Origin: Caballeronia calidae
GTDB taxonomy: Bacteria > Pseudomonadota > Gammaproteobacteria > Burkholderiales > Burkholderiaceae
Assembly (NCBI RefSeq): GCF_900044055.2
Contig: NZ_FCOX02000011.1
Coordinates: 118,830 to 182,829 of the forward strand
DNA: 64,000 bases
Reading direction: 5' to 3'
Part shown: positions 59,624 through 64,000 of the stretch, piece after piece
Position numbering within the stretch: position 1 is the first letter of the stretch
Layout of the letters: the number at the start of each line of letters is the position of its first letter
The notes under the pieces: model-generated
The model's database searches: none
Told to the model about the DNA's origin: nothing
Seen by the model: the letters and a program-made list of their open reading frames with translations, nothing else
Translations under genes and position numbers: made by a program

Positions 59624-59881
59624 TCAGAGATCGAGGTCTTCCGCTTCCTTGCGCGCACGGCGCTCTTCGTTCGCGCGGCGCGCACGCAAGCGCTGACGCG
59701 ACAACTGGGCGATCACTTCGCCCGTCGACGCACCCGCCGGAATTTCGTTGCGGATGACCTTGGGCACCATCGGCAATCCCATGCGCTGACGACGCAATGC
59801 GCGGGCAATGTTGGTGCGGCATTCCTGACCGTGACAATCCCATTCGTCACGGATTCGTTCACAGTAGGGACATTTTTCCAT
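59624..59881 (-). CDS. Small Cys-rich-start basic protein
   Basis: An 85-residue protein starting MEKCPYCERIRDEWDCHGQEC, where CPYC and CHGQEC supply four cysteines that could bind zinc. The rest is very basic (RALRRQRMGLPMVPKVIRNE, then RQRLRARRANEERRARKEAE). This would suit a nucleic-acid-binding protein with a zinc knuckle. No family is recognised and the ribosome site is weak. It lies between DUF1349 and an NmrA-like gene on the same strand. Confidence 0.5.
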   Translation of the reverse strand: MEKCPYCERIRDEWDCHGQECRTNIARALRRQRMGLPMVPKVIRNEIPAGASTGEVIAQLSRQRLRARRANEERRARKEAEDLDL

Positions 59882-59922
59882 TCTTTGAGTCTACCGCGAA
59901 ACGGTGACGGCTTACGCGCGCC

Positions 59923-60765
59923 TCACAACGCATCCCAGACGCCGCTGGCCGCCGTGCGCCTTGCGTAGTCCTCGAATGAACGGGCTTCACGATGCAAAGC
60001 GAGACGCACGCCGTCGGCGGGCGTTGCATTGCGGCCGTCGAGCACGGTGGTGAACAGATAGAGGATCAGATCGGTCTCCGGCTCCGATACGCCCGCTTCC
60101 AGCAGGCCCGCGCGAAATGCATCGGGCGGGACGGGCACGAGACGAAGTTCGCGCCGCGACGCCTGTGCGATGCATTCGAGGGCTTCGCCGAAGGAGATTG
60201 CCTGCGGGCCCGTCAGCTCGTAGAGCCTGTTTTCATGGCCTGGCTGCGTGAGCGCGGCGACAGCGGCATCGGCGATATCTTCCGCATCGACGAACGGCTC
60301 CTTGATATCGCCGACGGGCAGCGCGAGCGTGCCTTCGCGGATCGGATCGAGCAGGAAGCTCTCGCTGAAGTTCTGCATGAACCAGCTGCAACGCAAGATG
60401 GTCCAGCTCGCGCCCGAGCGTTGCAGCGCTTCTTCTGCCGCGCGTGCTTCTTCTTCGCCGCGTCCGGAGAGCAGAACGATGCGCTCCGTGCCGCTGGCAC
60501 GGGCCGCATCGAAGAACGCGCTGACCGTATCGAGTGCGCCGGGTATCGCGAGGTCGGGCTGATACGTGACATAGGCGTGCTTCACGCCCGCGAGCGCCGC
60601 GCGCCATGTCGCGCGATCGTTCCAGTCGAAGCGAGGCTGCGTGGAGCGCGCGCACGCGCGGACGTCATGCCCTTGTGCGCGCAGCCGTTCCGCCACGCGG
60701 CGCCCTGTTTTGCCGTTGGCGCCGAGTACGAGGATGGGCGCGGCATCGAAGTCCGATTGAGCCAT
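59923..60765 (-). CDS. NmrA-like NAD(P)-binding reductase
   Basis: A 280-residue atypical SDR. The Rossmann motif is VLGANGKTGRRVAERLRAQG, followed by ACARSTQPRFDWND, RIVLLSGRGEEEARAAEEAL, ASWTILRCSWFMQNFSESF and PFVDAEDIADAAVAALTQPG. The layout matches NmrA/azoreductase-like proteins that reduce quinones or sense NAD(P). It is divergent from a TetR repressor with a near-perfect operator in the shared region, and a TTGACA promoter lies upstream, so it is probably induced by an electrophile or drug that the repressor senses. Confidence 0.88.
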   Translation of the reverse strand: MAQSDFDAAPILVLGANGKTGRRVAERLRAQGHDVRACARSTQPRFDWNDRATWRAALAGVKHAYVTYQPDLAIPGALDTVSAFFDAARASGTERIVLLSGRGEEEARAAEEALQRSGASWTILRCSWFMQNFSESFLLDPIREGTLALPVGDIKEPFVDAEDIADAAVAALTQPGHENRLYELTGPQAISFGEALECIAQASRRELRLVPVPPDAFRAGLLEAGVSEPETDLILYLFTTVLDGRNATPADGVRLALHREARSFEDYARRTAASGVWDAL

Positions 60766-60783
60766 GACAGTCTCCAGTATTTG

Positions 60784-60806
60784 AAACGTGAGAGTTGCTC
60801 ACGTTT
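60784..60806. promoter_or_regulatory. TetR operator: AAACGTGAG-5-CTCACGTTT
   Basis: Nine-base perfect arms separated by AGTTG form the operator in the 113-bp gap between the NmrA-like gene and the TetR gene. It lies just downstream of the NmrA-like promoter -10, in the start region, so bound repressor would block transcription. Confidence 0.85.
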
Positions 60807-60811
60807 AAAAC

Positions 60812-60839
60812 ATGATAGATACTCACATTCGACTGTCAA
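60812..60839 (-). promoter_or_regulatory. Sigma-70 promoter of the NmrA-like gene
   Basis: On the minus strand, TTGACA (60839-60834), a 16-nt spacer and TATCAT (60817-60812). The -35 is an exact consensus and the -10 matches 5 of 6. The TetR operator follows 5 bp downstream. Confidence 0.7.
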
Positions 60840-60878
60840 GGATTTTTGAGCGCGCATTCATGCGGCAAGGGGAGAGCC

Positions 60879-61514
60879 ATGCAAGAGAAGCCGCCGCGAG
60901 TCGCAGCGAAAGGAGTCGCCGCGCGCAGGCAACCCGCGCAGCAACGCAGCCGCGAACGGCTCGATCGCATTCTGGAGATCGCGCAACGACTCATCGCGGA
61001 GAAGGGCAGCGAGCACGTGAAGATGAGCGAGATCGCCGAACTCGCGGAGATATCCATCGGCTCGCTGTATCAGTATTTCCCCGACAAGCGCGCGATCGTG
61101 CAAACGCTCGCCGGGAACTACGCGGCCGAGAGCCGCCGATGCGTGCGCGAGGCGCTCGAAGCCGTGCAGACCAAGGCGCAACTGCTCGACGCATTCGGCG
61201 CGCTCGTCGATCAATACTATGAGATCGTGCTGGACAAGCCGGTGATGCGCGACATATCGTCGGCGCTGCGATCGGACAAGGCGTTGATGAGCATCGAAAT
61301 CGCGGAGAGCAAGGCCTGCGGCGCGATGCTCGCGACCGCCATCCGCCGCGTGACGCCGCGCGCGGACAGCAAGCGCGTCAATGCGCTCGCGTTCCTCATC
61401 TGGCAACTGGGCGAAGAGACGATGCGCCTCGCCGTCGCGCACAAGCGGGGCGAGGGCGCGTTACTGGTCGACGCTTACAAGCGGATGAGTTTGCGAGCGA
61501 TAGAAGAGGCCTGA
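60879..61514 (+). CDS. TetR-family repressor
   Basis: This 211-residue protein has its N-terminal HTH at about residues 25-70 (RSRERLDRILEIAQRLIAEK, then MSEIAELAEISIGSLYQYFP) and a helical ligand domain with no close match by eye. GGGGAGAGCC precedes ATG 60879. It is divergent from the NmrA-like reductase and the operator between them fits its family, so it almost surely represses that gene and itself. The ligand is unknown. Confidence 0.9.
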   Translation: MQEKPPRVAAKGVAARRQPAQQRSRERLDRILEIAQRLIAEKGSEHVKMSEIAELAEISIGSLYQYFPDKRAIVQTLAGNYAAESRRCVREALEAVQTKAQLLDAFGALVDQYYEIVLDKPVMRDISSALRSDKALMSIEIAESKACGAMLATAIRRVTPRADSKRVNALAFLIWQLGEETMRLAVAHKRGEGALLVDAYKRMSLRAIEEA

Positions 61515-61525
61515 GTTCCTCGCGC

Positions 61526-62608
61526 TCATCCGCTCATCTGATTGGACGCGCCCGGACGCCGCGCCCGCTGATGACGATCGAGGCTGCGTTTCAATAACTT
61601 CTTCACGAGGCCTTTGAGAAAGTGGATCGAGCGATCGGCGCGCACGTGCAGATCGAAGGGCGCAAGCTCAACGACTTCCCGGCCGCTGCGTTCGGCGAGT
61701 GTCGCGCGCGTCTTGCGATGATCCACGGCCATGGCCGTGAGTGTCTCGGATGCCTGCTTGAACGATCCGCGATCCACGCGCGCGCCGACATAGCATGCGC
61801 GGCGAAACATCTTGTCGAAAAGGGTGAGCCAGAAGTCGTCCATGTCGCTGCCGTCGCAGCGCGCGAGCGCTTCCTTGCCATTGACCCGCAGATCCTGAAC
61901 GTCGCGCAGCGTGAAGCGTTGCGTGATGCTGCCGTAGCGCCGGCGATAGCCGATCAACGGCTTCGGAATGCGATAGAGGCTGTCCGCGCGAAGATAGGTC
62001 GAGGGCACGATCGCGGCGTCCTCGTAATGTCGTCCCACCGGGAACGGCGCGGCGTCGAACAGGTCGGTGCGATAGACGCGCGCCCACGCGAACGTATGAT
62101 AGTCTTCGGCGAATGTCAGCAGCGCCGCCCGATCCATCGGCCGGCCGCCGCCCGATGCGTCGTCGACCAGATCGATTCGATCGAGCTCGCGTCCGTCGTC
62201 GTCGATGATCTTGATGTTGTACTCGACCACATCCCACTTGCGCTCGGCGAGAACCGGCATGAGCGCTTCCGTGAAGCCCTTCAGATAGATGTCGTCGCCG
62301 TCGAGAAAGCCGACATAAGGCGTGCGGACCGCGGCGAGCCCCGTATTGCGCGCGGCGCTCAGCCCCTGGTTTTCCTGCTGTATCAATTCGATGTGCACGC
62401 CGCGATCGCGCTCGACGATCGCGCGCGCTGCCGCATAGGTCTCGTCGCGAGAACCGTCATCGACCACGATGATCTTCATCGCGTCGATATGAGGCTGGGA
62501 CAGGAGGGACTCGAGCGCTTCCTCGATGTATCCCTCGATGTTGTACGCCGCCACGACGATGCTGAGCAGCGGGTTCGTGTCTCGCAAAGAGTCACTCTCA
62601 AACGGCAT
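61526..62608 (-). CDS. Family 2 glycosyltransferase
   Basis: This 360-residue GT-A protein begins SIVVAAYNIEGYIEEALESL, with IIVVDDGSRDETYAAARAIV (nucleotide-sugar Asp), NQGLSAARNTGLAAVRTPYV and GFLDGDDIYL (the metal-binding DxD). It has no membrane segment at the end, so it is soluble or peripheral. The C-terminus is basic (LKGLVKKLLKRSLDRHQRARR), suggesting membrane contact. Family 2 enzymes add sugars to capsule, LPS or exopolysaccharide; no companion genes are visible, so the acceptor cannot be assigned. It converges with tetR with an 11-bp gap. Confidence 0.88.
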   Translation of the reverse strand: MPFESDSLRDTNPLLSIVVAAYNIEGYIEEALESLLSQPHIDAMKIIVVDDGSRDETYAAARAIVERDRGVHIELIQQENQGLSAARNTGLAAVRTPYVGFLDGDDIYLKGFTEALMPVLAERKWDVVEYNIKIIDDDGRELDRIDLVDDASGGGRPMDRAALLTFAEDYHTFAWARVYRTDLFDAAPFPVGRHYEDAAIVPSTYLRADSLYRIPKPLIGYRRRYGSITQRFTLRDVQDLRVNGKEALARCDGSDMDDFWLTLFDKMFRRACYVGARVDRGSFKQASETLTAMAVDHRKTRATLAERSGREVVELAPFDLHVRADRSIHFLKGLVKKLLKRSLDRHQRARRPGASNQMSG

Positions 62609-63104
62609 GGATGACGCTCCGTCGATTGATTTAGCTCTGTCTCTTCGCGCGCGGGGCGCAAAGAGCCGTCGTCGATGTCCCGTCGCGCCGCGCGCAACAC
62701 GCGGCAGAACGGGTCATTTAATTGGTCTGATGGATGCGGCCCGTCCGATCAACGCATAAAGGCGGTGCGGCGACGCTTATTGTTGGAGCATGTCACGTCA
62801 TACGGCGGGCCCCGAATGCCCCAGCCTGACGTACATGTCGATAAGAACAAACGCTAATAGAGCGGATTCAATGAAGCAGGTTCCCGAAGTGCAAGCATAT
62901 TAACCTTTTAACAGCACGGAGCCGTGACATTCGAACATAGAAAGCGACTGTGCTCCACGGCGCACGGCGATCGGGATACTTCATCATGCTGCACTTTTTT
63001 CACCCCATCGGCACATCTTCGGCTTGCGGGATGAAAAACTTGCTGCCCGGTTCGAGCGGCGCTTGCACGGACATTCGTCGAGCAAGCGAGGTGCCACTGC
63101 CTTT
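62609..63104. other. Gene-poor region upstream of the glycosyltransferase
   Basis: These 496 bp have no supported ORF. The middle (62820-62910) is AT-rich and probably contains the glycosyltransferase promoter (read leftwards). No repeats were seen. Confidence 0.5.
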
Positions 63105-63377
63105 TCAATGATGCATGTAGAGCCGTTGCCCGAGCGCCTGCGCAGAGGGCTGCGTCGTCCATCCGCTTTGCGCGGTGCTGTCGGTGCTTGCACCGTACTC
63201 GCGGTCGTACACCCTGTCGGCGTAGTGCGCGCCGGACTGATGCAGGCTTCCGTCGCGCTGCGTCTGGGCGACTTGTCCATTGGCTTCTGCGCGTATGACG
63301 GGCGCGACGGACTGCGCATAGGAAAGCATCGGCACCAGCGCGGTGAATGCAAGCAGGGCAGCCAATATCTTCTTCAT
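63105..63377 (-). CDS. Small exported protein of unknown function
   Basis: A 90-residue protein with a signal peptide (MKKILAALLAFTALVPMLSY, cut after YAQ) and a polar mature part (SVAPVIRAEANGQVAQTQRD, SGAHYADRVYDREYGASTDS) without Cys. Its start resembles the DUF4148 group (export signal, Ala-Gln end), but the core motif is absent, so it is not assigned. AAGGAG lies 8 nt before ATG 63377. It is monocistronic, next to a transposase fragment. Confidence 0.65.
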   Translation of the reverse strand: MKKILAALLAFTALVPMLSYAQSVAPVIRAEANGQVAQTQRDGSLHQSGAHYADRVYDREYGASTDSTAQSGWTTQPSAQALGQRLYMHH

Positions 63378-63564
63378 GATCGTTCTCCTTGAATGGGTTG
63401 AACCCGAACAGAAGACTAGGAATCCGCGCGGCAGACAGAATTTGAGCTGCCGGTACTGACGCCACATCGTGCGGCGTCAACGCCGATTGCGGTTTGGTCC
63501 GCCATTGCGCGCAAAAATGGCTTTCCCGGCGGCGAAATCAGGGCAATGTTGTCCCCTTCGGGAC
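63378..63564. other. Intergenic region at the insertion-sequence end
   Basis: These 187 bp between the small exported protein and the transposase stop include a short hairpin GTCCC-CTTC-GGGAC at 63551-63564 right before the transposase stop. The IS terminal repeat should lie here but could not be delimited without the other end. Confidence 0.4.
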
Positions 63565-64000
63565 TTACGCAGGCGTCATTTTCGACATTCTGCGTAGGTT
63601 CAGCGCCGCGCAGACGAGTTTCCATTCGGCCTGGGCCTTGGCCAGTCCGCGCATGCTGAATTGTCGAAATCCGAGAACGCTCTTTACCCAGGCATTCGGC
63701 GGTTCGGACAGCCATTTGCGCTTTCGATAGGCCGCCTGAGTTTGCGCACAAGTAAACTTGTCGGCCATCGCAGCGCATAGCGGGCGCTTCCGGGCATCGA
63801 CCTTCACCTCTTTCTTGCCCTCGCGTCCGGGCGCCACGATCAGCTCGGCGGGATGCTCGCGCAATAGTTCGAACGTCGCCTCCGAGCGGTAGCCCGCATC
63901 GGCAAGGACTTGCTTGGGGGCGGCCCCGGCGTCGCGCGCTACCGCCGCCAGAACGATCGGCAATTGGCCGCTGTCGGCAGCACAGTTACCCAGTTCGGCC
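63565..64000 (-). mobile_element. IS1182-like transposase, C-terminal part, cut by window edge
   Basis: An open frame of 144 residues runs from the window edge leftwards to a stop at 63565. The block VLADAGYRSEATFELLREHP and the C-terminal YRKRKWLSEPPNAWVKSVLG with FRQFSMRGLAKAQAEWKLV are those of the DDE transposases in the IS1182 group, where the YRxR and final Glu/Trp region form the C-terminal catalytic part. The N-terminal half and one IS end lie beyond base 64000, so intactness cannot be judged. Confidence 0.8.

Noticed and set aside
63551..63564. Hairpin GTCCC-CTTC-GGGAC considered as an IS terminal repeat.
   Set aside because: It is a local hairpin next to the stop codon. Without the other IS end, a terminal repeat cannot be claimed.
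1..64000. tRNA, rRNA, origin of replication and prophage genes.
   Set aside because: None was recognised on either strand by reading. A tRNAscan or Rfam search would be decisive.

Overview
The window looks like accessory DNA of a GC-rich beta-proteobacterium of the Burkholderiaceae, most like Caballeronia or Paraburkholderia. The reasons are high GC with strong third-position GC, small DUF4148 and DUF3563 proteins typical of that group, a VC0807-type membrane protein, and a dense mix of catabolic operons each with its own regulator. I see no rRNA, tRNA, ribosomal or replication genes. A secondary chromosome or megaplasmid is therefore plausible, but this is inference.

Left end (1-2964): the tail of a type I-F CRISPR-Cas locus, with a partial csy3 (cas7f), a complete cas6f (csy4), a 250-bp leader holding one exact and one near IHF site, and an array of 25 repeats plus a decayed terminal repeat, every spacer 32 bp. 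Next (3026-7183, minus strand) come a LysR regulator, an AhpD-like protein and a soluble multi-PAS hybrid histidine kinase. At 7397-15678 lie a small hydrophilic protein, an exported mutarotase-like protein and a tight minus-strand catabolic operon: MFS carrier, a one-cysteine Asp/Glu-racemase-superfamily protein laid out like arylmalonate decarboxylase, a hydantoinase/dihydropyrimidinase, and two tandem serine hydrolases. A GntR regulator is read divergently.

15945-23503: a small unknown protein, an AraC regulator and an MFS carrier overlapping tail to tail, then a redox-stress cassette. The cassette holds an ECF41 sigma factor, an AhpD/CMD protein, an exported cupin, a LysR regulator, an NAD(P)-binding protein and an Ohr/OsmC peroxidase. 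An exact ECF41-type promoter sits before lysR, and a duplicated 58-bp element sits before the CMD and NAD(P)-binding genes, so a two-tier circuit (sigma to LysR to effectors) can be proposed.

23512-35916: a minus-strand operon (SDR, KstD-like flavoprotein, NIPSNAP, AAHS-type carrier) with a divergent AraC regulator, then trehalase, a tautomerase, an SDR lacking the usual tyrosine, a haloacid dehalogenase, DUF1330 and DUF4148 proteins, a PEP-mutase/isocitrate-lyase-family enzyme and an epoxide hydrolase. 36107-45680: a membrane acyltransferase, a MATE exporter, a VpsR-like sigma-54 activator, a two-receiver response regulator and a 1323-residue hybrid kinase with an HPt domain.

45681-52763: a sigma-54-like promoter before a DUF3563 gene and an alpha/beta hydrolase, a VC0807-type protein, YdcH/DUF465, polyphosphate kinase 2, a LysR regulator divergent from a TauE/SafE permease, an exported unknown protein, and a cold-shock protein with promoter and terminator. 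53016-59510: a class II aldolase meeting a CUT2 sugar ABC transporter (binding protein, ATPase, permease) controlled by a LacI regulator whose promoter carries a 24-bp perfect palindrome, plus a DUF1349 protein. 59624-64000: a small Cys protein, an NmrA-like reductase with its divergent TetR repressor and a clear operator, a family 2 glycosyltransferase, a small exported protein and an IS1182-like transposase cut by the window edge.

Functions were read by eye from motifs; no database search was run.
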